Below the pieces are notes generated by a model. It was not told the DNA's origin and did no database searches. It saw only the letters and a program-made list of their open reading frames with translations. A stretch of 22,474 bases of DNA from a virus. Shown one piece after another: positions 15,333-21,216 of the stretch (its first letter is position 1; each line of letters opens with the position of its first letter). A program made the translations under genes and the position numbers. Location of the stretch: the IMG/VR virus record IMGVR_UViG_3300046006_001830, positions 1-22,474 of that record. One strand, 5' to 3'.

Positions 15333-15807
15333 TCGTGCATTTGATAAGGCTTTTGATCGTTTGATGGGCCACGAAGGTGGCTATACAGACAATCCAAAAG
15401 ACCCCGGTGGAGAAACCAACTGGGGTATCAGCAAGCGTAGTTACCCCAATGTGGATATCAAGAACCTGACCCGTGACCAAGCTGCTGCGCTGTACCTGCG
15501 TGACTTCTGGCAGCCACTGGGTGATGCACACCCTGCTGTCAAGTTCCAGACCTTTGACTTTGCTGTCAACAGCGGAATGCAGACCGCGATCCGCAAACTT
15601 CAGGCAGCTATCGGAGTAGCTGATGACGGTCACTGGGGACCGATGAGTGCCAAGGCACTGGCATCCATGGATGTCAATGATGTGCTGATGAAATTCATGG
15701 CTCAAAGACTTCGCTTTTGGGTCAAGTGTTCAGCCTGGCCAACTATGGGAGCTGGATGGATAAATCGTGGTGCAAGCCAACTCGACTACGCAGCGGAGGA
15801 TAACTAA
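15322..15807 (+). CDS. Endolysin, GH108 muramidase with peptidoglycan-binding domain
   Basis: This 161-residue phage lysozyme has the glycosyl hydrolase family 108 signature HEGGYTDNPKDPGGETNWG (17-35), placing the catalytic Glu at E18. The C-terminal half (about 85-161) matches the PG_binding_3 domain (QTAIRKLQAAIGVADDGHWG). It hydrolyses the beta-1,4 glycosidic bonds of peptidoglycan at lysis. There is no signal peptide or signal-anchor, so release depends on a holin, and a 3-TM holin gene follows without a gap. The ribosome binding site AAGGA precedes ATG 15322. The length is normal for the family. Confidence 0.93.
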   Translation: MGIDRAFDKAFDRLMGHEGGYTDNPKDPGGETNWGISKRSYPNVDIKNLTRDQAAALYLRDFWQPLGDAHPAVKFQTFDFAVNSGMQTAIRKLQAAIGVADDGHWGPMSAKALASMDVNDVLMKFMAQRLRFWVKCSAWPTMGAGWINRGASQLDYAAEDN

Positions 15808-16323
15808 ATGGATCCGATAACCATCGCCATGGGCCTTGCCCAGTTTGTACCTGGAATTATCAAGTGGATCACCGGCAGCGACAAAGCAGCTGATGCCGCC
15901 AGCACGATTGTCGGCATTGCGGAAACCGTCACCGGTAAACAGGGTGCGGACGCGCTGGACGCGATCAAGGTGGACCCTTCCCTGATGATGCAATTCAGGA
16001 CAGCCGTGATGGCAAGTGAGGCAGACTTGGATAAAGCCTATCTGGCTGACCGGGCTGATGCTCGCAAGCGCGATGCCGTGTTCATCCAGTCTGGCGCCCG
16101 CAACTACCGGGCCGATGGGATGTTCGTGCTGGCCGTGGCCATGATCTCAGGTTTGGTGTGGCTGGTCTGGAAAGACCCAAGCATCAACGAGTACATGAAG
16201 GGCATCTTCACGTTGGTACTGGGCCGCTTCCTTGGCTACCTGGACAATATCTACAACTTCGAGTTTGGCAGCACCCGGGCCAGCAAGTCCAAGGATGCAA
16301 CTATTGAGAACCTAAGCCGGTGA
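15808..16323 (+). CDS. GTA-type 3-TM holin
   Basis: 171 residues. The middle is hydrophilic and charged (DLDKAYLADRADARKRDAVF, about 72-91), followed by ARNYRADGMFVLAVAMISGL into a membrane segment (about 106-122, FVLAVAMISGLVWLVWK) and another hydrophobic stretch (about 130-143, MKGIFTLVLGRFLGY). The end FEFGSTRASKSKD is typical of the Holin_3TMs/GTA_holin family, which opens the inner membrane for the endolysin. The N-terminal segment (MDPITIAMGLAQFVPGIIKW) is the third membrane region. The ATG follows the endolysin stop immediately and has a GGAGG ribosome binding site inside the endolysin end. Confidence 0.85.
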   Translation: MDPITIAMGLAQFVPGIIKWITGSDKAADAASTIVGIAETVTGKQGADALDAIKVDPSLMMQFRTAVMASEADLDKAYLADRADARKRDAVFIQSGARNYRADGMFVLAVAMISGLVWLVWKDPSINEYMKGIFTLVLGRFLGYLDNIYNFEFGSTRASKSKDATIENLSR

Positions 16324-16388
16324 GTTCTTTAGATTTCACAACATTCGCCCTTTGGGTTTTGACTACGCCTTTCATTGGCAAAAGGTAA
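16320..16388 (+). CDS. Candidate 22-residue bridging peptide
   Basis: GTG 16320 overlaps the holin TGA (GTGA) and the frame ends at 16388, one base before the ATG of the next gene. The peptide MSSLDFTTFALWVLTTPFIG plus KR is hydrophobic with a basic end. No ribosome binding site of its own is clear. It could be a coupling relay or a small membrane peptide. The same space also holds TTGACT, but no matching -10 at a normal distance. Support is positional only. Confidence 0.22.
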   Translation: MSSLDFTTFALWVLTTPFIGKR

Positions 16389-16389
16389 T

Positions 16390-17559
16390 ATGACCGAACA
16401 CCTGCGTGAATTTGCAACGTCTGTTCGTCATCATGAAATTCTTGATGCAGTCCAGACACATGGCTCACACCGAAAAGCGGCTGCTGCTTTGAAGTGTAAT
16501 AAGTCCTCTATCGCTGACTGCATCAACCGCCTCAGTAGTAGGGCAGCCAAGCGTGATCCAGGAGAACACCAGTACAACGTAAAACCTGTACCGGTTGGCT
16601 TCCAGATCAAGGGCGTCTCTCAGTACGTTGACAAGGATGGCAAGGTTGCCGGCCAGTGGATCAAGAGCACTGCTGATGCGAATACACAGCAGGAAGCTCT
16701 CCAGGCAGCAATCGCTGCGGTATGTGAAGACATCAAACCAGTGTCCCCTGTACATGTCCATGGTGATGTGTTAAAAAATCTCTGTAATGTGTACACGTTG
16801 ACCGACTCCCACGTGGGGATGTTGGCTTGGAATGCTGAAACTCACTCAGGGGATTGGGACCTGGCTATTGCTGAAGCCAATTTGACCCAATGCTTTGAGC
16901 AGATGGTTCGGAGTTCTCCGGCTGCAGGGACCTGTGTCATTGCACAGCTCGGTGACTTCCTGCACTACGACTCCGCGGTGTCGTCTGTGACCCCTATGCA
17001 TGGCCACATCCTGGATGCCGATGGACGTATGCCCAAGATGGTGAGGACTGCTATCCGTATCATGCGACGAGTCATCGACTTTGCCTTGTTGAAGCATAGC
17101 AAGGTGATTCTGTTGATGGCTGAGGGTAACCATGACATCAGTTCTTCTGTCTGGCTTCGTGCCATGTTCCAGGCACTGTATGAGAATGAGCCACGGATTG
17201 AGGTGATCGACTCCGAATTGCCGTACTACACGTACCAGCATGGTCTGACTATGTTGGCTTGGCACCATGGGCACCTGTCCAAGAATGAACAATTGCCCAT
17301 GTTGTTTGCTGCCCAATTCCCATTGGTCTGGGGTGGTACTACAAAACGCTACGTGCACACCGGGCATCGACACCATACCCATGAGTTCACCAAGGAGCTC
17401 TCGGGGATGACTGTCACTCAGCACCCAACTCTGGCTGCTCGTGACGCCTATGCCTCACGTGGTGGCTGGATGGCAGAGCGCCAGGTGTCCAGCTTCACTT
17501 ACTCGGACAAGTATGGCCAAGTAGCCAAGAACACTGTCACACCTGAAATGGTAGGTTGA
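16390..17559 (+). CDS. HTH-metallophosphoesterase fusion protein
   Basis: ATG 16390 with AAAGG five bases upstream gives 389 residues. Residues about 13-50 (HEILDAVQTHGSHRKAAAAL ... NKSSIADCINRL) form a helix-turn-helix of the type used by phage regulators and terminase small subunits. From about 130 a calcineurin-like phosphoesterase follows with all metal motifs: D139-x-H141 (DSHVG), G188-D189, GNHD at 246-249, HHGH at 292-295 and GHRH at 325-328. The substrate could be a nucleic acid end, a cyclic nucleotide or a phosphoprotein; nothing in the sequence decides. It sits right after the lysis genes on the late strand. A DNA-repair or packaging-linked role is inference from the HTH fusion. 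Confidence 0.85.
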   Translation: MTEHLREFATSVRHHEILDAVQTHGSHRKAAAALKCNKSSIADCINRLSSRAAKRDPGEHQYNVKPVPVGFQIKGVSQYVDKDGKVAGQWIKSTADANTQQEALQAAIAAVCEDIKPVSPVHVHGDVLKNLCNVYTLTDSHVGMLAWNAETHSGDWDLAIAEANLTQCFEQMVRSSPAAGTCVIAQLGDFLHYDSAVSSVTPMHGHILDADGRMPKMVRTAIRIMRRVIDFALLKHSKVILLMAEGNHDISSSVWLRAMFQALYENEPRIEVIDSELPYYTYQHGLTMLAWHHGHLSKNEQLPMLFAAQFPLVWGGTTKRYVHTGHRHHTHEFTKELSGMTVTQHPTLAARDAYASRGGWMAERQVSSFTYSDKYGQVAKNTVTPEMVG

Positions 17560-17561
17560 GC

Positions 17562-17978
17562 GTGCCCCAAAACTATCTAGGTATGTCGGATCAGGTAATA
17601 AATGAGATGTCCAATCTCCAGGTGGGCGCTAACCGTATGGCTCTTGCCAGAGGTTCTGCCGCGGACATAGCAGCATCTAGTGGTGAACACGCTGCCTTTG
17701 CCAGGGATGCTGTGAGCAACAATCTGATGATGGCTCCTGCACTGGCTGTAGCTACTCCGTTATATGCCGCTGCCAAAGTTGCTAAAGAGAACTCGGTATG
17801 GGCCAAGGACTTCCTGAACTACACTGGCTTGGTGAATGCAGACGCTACACCACCTTCTATGGCTCAGGTGTTTGCCGGATACGGCGGTATAGCGTCAGGG
17901 GTTGGCGATAGGTTCTCTCAAGCCAAGAAGAGTATCCTTGACTACCTTACTCCACAGCAGTCCACAGGTCAGAAATAG
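17562..17978 (+). CDS. Ala-rich late protein, unknown function
   Basis: About 138 residues from GTG 17562 (AGGTTGA upstream); a TTG overlapping the previous stop or an ATG at 17583 (MSDQVINEM) are alternatives. The protein is Ala/Ser/Asn-rich and probably helical, with a mildly hydrophobic middle (NLMMAPALAVATPLYAAAKV, about 53-72) that could touch a membrane. No known domain is recognised. It follows the HTH-phosphoesterase gene closely and ends the plus-strand late block. Its last 84 bases overlap, tail to tail, the end of the membrane-protein gene on the other strand. A virion-internal or injected protein would fit the composition, but this is a guess. Confidence 0.6.
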   Translation: MPQNYLGMSDQVINEMSNLQVGANRMALARGSAADIAASSGEHAAFARDAVSNNLMMAPALAVATPLYAAAKVAKENSVWAKDFLNYTGLVNADATPPSMAQVFAGYGGIASGVGDRFSQAKKSILDYLTPQQSTGQK

Positions 17979-18308
17979 AGACAGAGATGCTGGAGCATTG
18001 GCTCCTCGCATCAACTCTAATGTCGCCGGGTTAACAAGGAACCAGTAGACGGAATAGCAACCGTCTACTGACCACCATGCAAGAAAGAAAGCCAATGGCC
18101 ATCTCTTGTACTGCCTCAGTACCAAAGCATCAAACACATAGGTGGCAGTCATGAAGGTGAAGAGTGCCATGATTAGGCTTATGCCGTAATCCCAGTCTGG
18201 ATAGTCCCAAATGGTTGCACCCACAAGAAGCAGAAACAATCCAATTAGGAAAGAGACACTCTTCCAAAGTGTGTGGTTCAACCCAATGGGTTCAATTCGT
18301 AGGGTCAT
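17895..18308 (-). CDS. Four-TM membrane protein
   Basis: 137 residues with four hydrophobic segments: about 16-34 (SVSFLIGLFLLLVGATIW), 41-60 (YGISLIMALFTFMTATYVF), 71-93 (PLAFFLAWWSVDGCYSVYWF) and 105-123 (PASLSLFLTCGLLWSKVV). It probably sits in the inner membrane. Its ATG overlaps the stop of the H-NS-like gene (ATGA), so the two are co-expressed. The C terminus is encoded opposite the 3' end of the late gene ending at 17978. No family is recognised; superinfection exclusion is a frequent role of phage membrane proteins expressed with lysogenic genes, but nothing here proves it. Confidence 0.7.
   Translation of the reverse strand: MTLRIEPIGLNHTLWKSVSFLIGLFLLLVGATIWDYPDWDYGISLIMALFTFMTATYVFDALVLRQYKRWPLAFFLAWWSVDGCYSVYWFLVNPATLELMRGANAPASLSLFLTCGLLWSKVVKDTLLGLREPIANP
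17986..18012 (+). terminator. Hairpin after late operon, inside convergent overlap
   Basis: GATGC-T-GGAGC-ATTG-GCTCC-TC-GCATC forms a two-part stem (5+5 bp with small bulges) eight bases after the TAG of the last plus-strand gene. It could mark the 3' end of the late transcript. There is no T-run, and on the other strand it is coding sequence, so the call is tentative. Confidence 0.35.
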
Positions 18309-18604
18309 ACTCCAAATTCCTTGTCAATGTCCTTGCCGGCCTTGATAGCAGCCAGGATCCAATCTGGTTTGCGTCCACGACCCCCAACCCAGGTCTCTCC
18401 ATTGGGTCCGCGGTACTTCACCGTAGTCGCTGGACCGACATGCTTGCTCTTTGTCACCAGACCCAGGTCCTGGGTGGTGAGGCCATAGGTCTGCATCTTT
18501 TGCCGGATATCGGCAATTACCTCAGTAATCTCAATTCGCCGCATTTCTTCTGCTTCAGCCAAAAGGCGAGCAGCTTGTTCTCTCAATTCCGTATACGTTG
18601 CCAA
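18305..18604 (-). CDS. H-NS-family nucleoid-associated protein
   Basis: 99 residues from TTG 18604, chosen because a perfect AAGGAGA lies six bases upstream and the protein then begins MATYTELREQAARLLAEAEE, the usual start of this family. A GTG at 18661 would add a non-conserved extension. The N-terminal helices (about 3-40) oligomerise the protein; the C-terminal DNA-binding motif is TWVGGRGRKPDW (71-82) with the GRGR minor-groove loop of BpH3-type H-NS proteins. It would bind AT-rich DNA and silence or modulate host or phage genes. It is coupled to the four-TM protein gene. It suggests a host that uses H-NS-type silencers. Confidence 0.88.
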   Translation of the reverse strand: MATYTELREQAARLLAEAEEMRRIEITEVIADIRQKMQTYGLTTQDLGLVTKSKHVGPATTVKYRGPNGETWVGGRGRKPDWILAAIKAGKDIDKEFGV

Positions 18605-18708
18605 TTCAATTCTCCTTGGGTTGCTTGGAGTTGGGATATTACGGGTATTTCTCCCTCCCACTCCGAAATAAATAGCGACCCAATAAATTGATCGCTGTAG
18701 TTAGGTAC

Positions 18709-18903
18709 TCATATCCTGGCTTTCAATAGCCTGGCTCGCTTTCCCTCATCAGGTGTTGCGATGGATCTGCGTAGGTCGTAGTACGTGTCCTGCTCTAGGG
18801 CTGGAATCTGAAATACCTTGGTCTTAAATGGTGTCAGCTGGCTCATGTAGGCTGGACTGAATGCATTGACGGACTCGGTGCTCTTGTGGTTTTTATCAGA
18901 CAT
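18709..18903 (-). CDS. Small protein after tandem terminators, unknown
   Basis: From ATG 18903 the frame gives 64 residues: a polar start (MSDKNHKSTESVNAFSPAYM), a middle QLTPFKTKVFQIPALEQDTY, and a basic end (DEGKRARLLKARI). A longer frame from about 18993 would translate through a perfect intrinsic terminator and needs TTG, so I reject it. The ribosome binding site is weak (GAAAG). No family is recognised. It lies just before the H-NS-like gene on the same strand, with a terminator immediately upstream. Confidence 0.5.
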   Translation of the reverse strand: MSDKNHKSTESVNAFSPAYMSQLTPFKTKVFQIPALEQDTYYDLRRSIATPDEGKRARLLKARI

Positions 18904-18920
18904 GACGGCAGCTTTCAGAC

Positions 18921-18945
18921 GTAAAAAAGCCCTGACGAGCAGGGC
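18921..18945 (-). terminator. Intrinsic terminator, minus strand
   Basis: On the minus strand GCCCTG-CTCGT-CAGGGC followed by TTTTTT is a classic rho-independent terminator. It stands about 20 bases before the ATG of the 64-residue ORF, downstream of the attachment-site region. With the next terminator to the right it forms a tandem block that isolates the H-NS-like genes from integrase-side transcription. Confidence 0.85.
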
Positions 18946-18961
18946 AATAATGTGTGGGTTG

Positions 18962-18989
18962 TGGGACAGGTCTGGTGATATGGGACAGG
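18962..18989. repeat. Direct repeat TGGGACAGG beside attP
   Basis: TGGGACAGG occurs at 18962-18970 and again at 18981-18989, 19 bases apart start to start (about two helical turns), with extended similarity on both sides. It lies about 60 bases from the attachment core, a place where integrase arm-type or accessory-protein sites occur. The role is inferred from position. Confidence 0.45.
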
Positions 18990-18993
18990 CCAA

Positions 18994-19028
18994 GAAAAAA
19001 GCACCTAGCGATTACTCGCTAAGTGCTT
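18994..19028 (-). terminator. Strong intrinsic terminator next to attP
   Basis: On the minus strand AAGCACTTAGCGA-GTAA-TCGCTAGGTGCTT forms a 13-bp stem with one G-U pair and a GTAA loop, then TTTTTTC. It lies directly downstream of the tRNA-derived sequence and ends minus-strand transcription from the integrase side. Its location immediately after a tRNA 3' end raises the possibility that it came with the tRNA from a host. Confidence 0.9.
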
Positions 19029-19045
19029 GATCTGATTACCTTTTC

Positions 19046-19092
19046 TGGTGCGGCTGGCAGGAATTGAACCCACGACCCCTTGGTTCGTAGCC
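19046..19092 (-). other. attP: attP core: 3' part of a tRNA-Arg (ACG) gene
   Basis: The minus strand reads GGCTACGAACCAAGG, GGTCGTGGGTTCAATTCC, TGCCAGCCGCACCA. This is the anticodon loop (CTACGAA, anticodon ACG) and the 3' anticodon stem, a variable region, a T-arm with GGTTCAATTCC, and acceptor CAGCCGC-A-CCA. The 5' half is missing: no GCGGCTG partner exists upstream and the sequence diverges right after the anticodon loop. A partial tRNA next to an integrase gene, with phage genes on both sides, is the expected form of attP for a phage that integrates into tRNA-Arg and restores its 3' end. It could also be an att junction of a prophage, but then host genes should flank it. Confidence 0.85.
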
Positions 19093-19229
19093 AGATAGGT
19101 TAAAGGGCTGAAACCCAATATCCATGCGGGTTCCGAGAGGGTGTTGTGTATCATAGAACATTTTAGTCATACGTCGTAAGTCGTTGATTTATAACGATGT
19201 TGGTTTTGCCTGTGATACACATTTCAGTG

Positions 19230-19538
19230 TCAATCGCAGAAGGAATTCTCACCATATGTCCGGCACTTTGTCATGCGGCCATCAGCCTTGCGTTCATACG
19301 TGATGACAGGTGGGAGTGTGGCTTCTGGGATAGGTGCGCTGGGTCTAGTGGCTCCGTACTGATTCAGCGCCTCACCCATCTTCGCAAACCCATTGGATAC
19401 ATTACCAACGTAGTCCGGCTGCTGTTGAATAGCTACTGTGGGTGGCATGGAAGACGGTACAGGAGTCCATCCAGGTGGTCCAGCTAATGCTGCACTCATG
19501 GCCAGAGCCAACAAGCTGATTAGGTAGGTAAGTTTCAT
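19230..19538 (-). CDS. Exported small protein (possible lysogenic conversion gene)
   Basis: 102 residues with a clear Sec signal peptide: MKLTYLISLLALAMSAALA, probable cleavage after A19, then mature GPPGWTPVPSSMPP, Pro/Gln-rich. The C-terminal part has VITYERKADGRMTKC and a Cys pair (KCRTYGENSFC), likely a disulfide. It would act in the periplasm or outer envelope. ATG 19538 has an AAGGAA ribosome binding site and overlaps the stop of the upstream 90-residue gene. Its place between attP and the integrase is typical for genes expressed from a prophage that change the host surface. No family is recognised. Confidence 0.7.
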   Translation of the reverse strand: MKLTYLISLLALAMSAALAGPPGWTPVPSSMPPTVAIQQQPDYVGNVSNGFAKMGEALNQYGATRPSAPIPEATLPPVITYERKADGRMTKCRTYGENSFCD

Positions 19539-19807
19539 CGGATTCCTTGAAGAGTGGGTGGAATGTCAGTGGTTGGCCATGGCTTGAGACCAAGCACTAG
19601 ACGATCAACTCCGTCTAGTTTAGCAAGTGCCTGTTTATAGGCCACAGCCGGGTCAATAATGCGCTCACCTTTTGTACGCCAGGCTTTACTAGGGTCAGCA
19701 TTGATCAGTGAGTCTCGTTCTGCCTCATTGAAGGAGGCGTACAGAACGCTGGCCTTGGCAAGACCATCGATCCCGGTATCTTCTGCTACATATACGATTC
19801 GTTTCAT
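19535..19807 (-). CDS. Hypothetical protein between integrase and exported protein
   Basis: 90 residues from ATG 19807 (AGGAAC just upstream): MKRIVYVAEDTGIDGLAKAS, ASFNEAERDSLINADPSKAW and a C-terminal helical stretch. A longer frame through the integrase end to 19939 is rejected as it lacks a good start and overlaps the integrase. It begins eight bases after the integrase stop and overlaps the exported-protein gene by ATGA. There is no recognisable motif or membrane segment. Co-transcription with the integrase suggests expression at establishment or in the prophage. Confidence 0.65.
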   Translation of the reverse strand: MKRIVYVAEDTGIDGLAKASVLYASFNEAERDSLINADPSKAWRTKGERIIDPAVAYKQALAKLDGVDRLVLGLKPWPTTDIPPTLQGIR

Positions 19808-19814
19808 TTGGTTC

Positions 19815-20915
19815 CTATCTGAGTGGGTTGACCCGCTCTGCTTTACGCCTATAAATCCGGTCTGTGGTCCTGCTATCCGCATGAGCCAACAAAGACCGGG
19901 CATGTTCCAGGCTACTGGCATCACTCGCCACCTTGGCACGGAGATCGTGCTCGGTGAAGGGTTGCTCTACCTTGGTTTCTTCCATGACCCTAGCCATGTA
20001 GCGTTGCCACATGGACTTCCATCCACTGGCTCGGCCGACTGTCTCATCGATGTAACCCACCCCATCTCTGGTACAGAATAGGAACGTGGACTCCACAGGA
20101 CGTGCTGCCAGAGCCATATCTACTGCAGTACGTAGCTCAGGGCTCCATCCGTAGATTGTGCGCTTGCCAGTCGTTCCTGCTGTCTTATGGCGTTGGTTGT
20201 GGATGCCATCCTCTTTGATGTGCAGATCAGGTTGCAGGCGAAGCAAGTCACCCTGGGCCATCCCAGTGAGTAGCTTGATCCGTAGGTAGGCCTGGATCAT
20301 CAATACTGAACCAGACTTCCTAACAGCTGGCAGTGCCAGACACTCCACGATCTCCCAGTCCTCAACGTATCTCTCACGGGACTTCTCCCCTTCCAGACGT
20401 ACTTCAGACTTGAATGGATGTCGGTCGATGTATCCCCACTCCACAGCCTTGGTGTAGGCATGGGATAGGAGCTCCACTTCCCGGTGTGCAGCGATCTTGC
20501 CCCCTGTCACCTTACCGGTGACTGGATCCTTGACCTTCTTACTGCGCCGATCGACGTACTGGTAGATCAGTTGAGGCTTGAAGGGCAGCAGAGGCATAGC
20601 ACCAAAGATCTCCCTCAGCTTTGGCAGCTGGTTTCGATTGCTGGTTTGACTCGCCGGTGCTTTGGTTGGTATGGTTTCCCGTGCATAGCGATCCAGCAGA
20701 TCCCCAATGGTCTTGACTGAAACAGGCCCATCTACTTGAGCCATACGATCAGCCCAGACTTTAGAGGCTTCACTGATCTTGTCTCCCAGACGGAACATCT
20801 TCTTGCCATCCCACAAAGCCTCAAGACCTGGTGGGACTCGGTAGTAGTACGCACCGTGTTTGAGTTGCCACCGTAGTGGTAGACCCTGGTTCTCTTTGCT
20901 TCGTGGTTTGGCCAT
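19815..20915 (-). CDS. int: Tyrosine-family phage integrase
   Basis: A 366-residue site-specific recombinase. The N-terminal part (about 1-60) is an arm-binding-type region, the core-binding helices are at about 65-165, and the catalytic domain follows. Visible catalytic residues are K244 (QRHKTAGTTGKR), H323 and R326 (TEHDLRAKVA), H345 (LLAHADSRTT) and nucleophile Y355 (DRIYRRK). In the Arg I position, normally TGxR, the sequence is TGMAQGDLL with Ala at 220. The enzyme would recombine attP at 19046-19092 with a host tRNA-Arg gene. ATG 20915 has an AAGGAAA ribosome binding site. A DUF4224 gene lies directly upstream, common for this integrase type. Confidence 0.93.
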   Translation of the reverse strand: MAKPRSKENQGLPLRWQLKHGAYYYRVPPGLEALWDGKKMFRLGDKISEASKVWADRMAQVDGPVSVKTIGDLLDRYARETIPTKAPASQTSNRNQLPKLREIFGAMPLLPFKPQLIYQYVDRRSKKVKDPVTGKVTGGKIAAHREVELLSHAYTKAVEWGYIDRHPFKSEVRLEGEKSRERYVEDWEIVECLALPAVRKSGSVLMIQAYLRIKLLTGMAQGDLLRLQPDLHIKEDGIHNQRHKTAGTTGKRTIYGWSPELRTAVDMALAARPVESTFLFCTRDGVGYIDETVGRASGWKSMWQRYMARVMEETKVEQPFTEHDLRAKVASDASSLEHARSLLAHADSRTTDRIYRRKAERVNPLR

Positions 20916-20924
20916 GATGTTTCC

Positions 20925-21146
20925 TTATATGGCAGCCCAATTGGGCTCAACCACTTTGTTTGTTTTCCTTACGGAATCGGGACCACCACCAAATACTTTG
21001 GTGATGTGTGCTCGCAGAATGGCCACACTGCCATCAGGTCGGACCTTATGCTCAATCCCCATGGCATTGAGTACCTTGACCTGTGATGGTCGTCTGACCT
21101 TGTCAGTCAGGTCCTTTACCTCACCTGGTTCAAGGAATGTCGTCAT
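20925..21146 (-). CDS. DUF4224-family protein, probable integration accessory
   Basis: 73 residues from ATG 21146: MTTFLEPGEVKDLTDKVRRP, SQVKVLNAMGIEHKVRPDG, SVAILRAHITKVFGGG. This is the DUF4224 pattern (F-x-(S/E)-xxE-x-x-x-LT, RPxxQ, GI, R-x-DG). Such genes sit just upstream of phage integrases and are thought to act as excisionase-like or cofactor proteins. Upstream ATGs at 21167 and 21188 are in frame, but I prefer 21146 because the family normally starts at the FL-x-x-x-E motif. It overlaps the 28-residue ORF upstream and ends 10 bases before the integrase. Confidence 0.7.
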   Translation of the reverse strand: MTTFLEPGEVKDLTDKVRRPSQVKVLNAMGIEHKVRPDGSVAILRAHITKVFGGGPDSVRKTNKVVEPNWAAI

Positions 21147-21216
21147 ACGGTAGAAAGTATTCAGCATGTTCGATGATCCAAAGATCATCCATTTGCTCTT
21201 GGCTTAATGGTGGCAT
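21130..21216 (-). CDS. 28-residue acidic mini-protein
   Basis: ATG 21216 with GGAG six bases upstream encodes MPPLSQEQMDDLWIIEHAEY followed by FLPYDDIP and ends at 21130, overlapping the DUF4224 start by 17 bases. It is acidic and probably one helix. It follows the 43-residue gene with TAA and ATG adjacent, so the three small genes form a coupled set ahead of the integrase. Function unknown. Confidence 0.5.
   Translation of the reverse strand: MPPLSQEQMDDLWIIEHAEYFLPYDDIP

Larger units (their letters stand above)
18904..19229. other. Integration region without protein genes
   Basis: This stretch of about 325 bases holds two minus-strand terminators, a direct repeat, the tRNA-derived attP core, and on the far side the inverted repeat TGTGTATCA/TGATACACA (19145-19153 and 19213-19221). 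The inverted repeat arms and the direct repeat flank the core on opposite sides, as arm-type sites of tyrosine integrases do. I see no convincing gene here. Confidence 0.6.

Noticed and set aside
16324-16389. Promoter before the phosphoesterase gene (TTGACT ... TAATAT)
   Set aside because: The spacing is about 21 bases, too long for a normal promoter, and the upstream genes appear co-transcribed.
16846-17424. 192-residue minus-strand frame over the phosphoesterase
   Set aside because: The plus-strand frame carries all metallophosphoesterase motifs; the minus frame has none and no start signal.
18605-18661. GTG-initiated, longer H-NS-like protein
   Set aside because: The added residues are not like any H-NS start, and the TTG at 18604 has a perfect Shine-Dalgarno sequence.
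18904-18993. N-terminal extension of the 64-residue ORF
   Set aside because: It would need a TTG start and would translate through a perfect intrinsic terminator.
19046-19120. Complete tRNA-Arg gene
   Set aside because: The D-arm, the 5' acceptor strand and most of the 5' anticodon stem are missing, so it is a tRNA 3' fragment (attP), not a gene.
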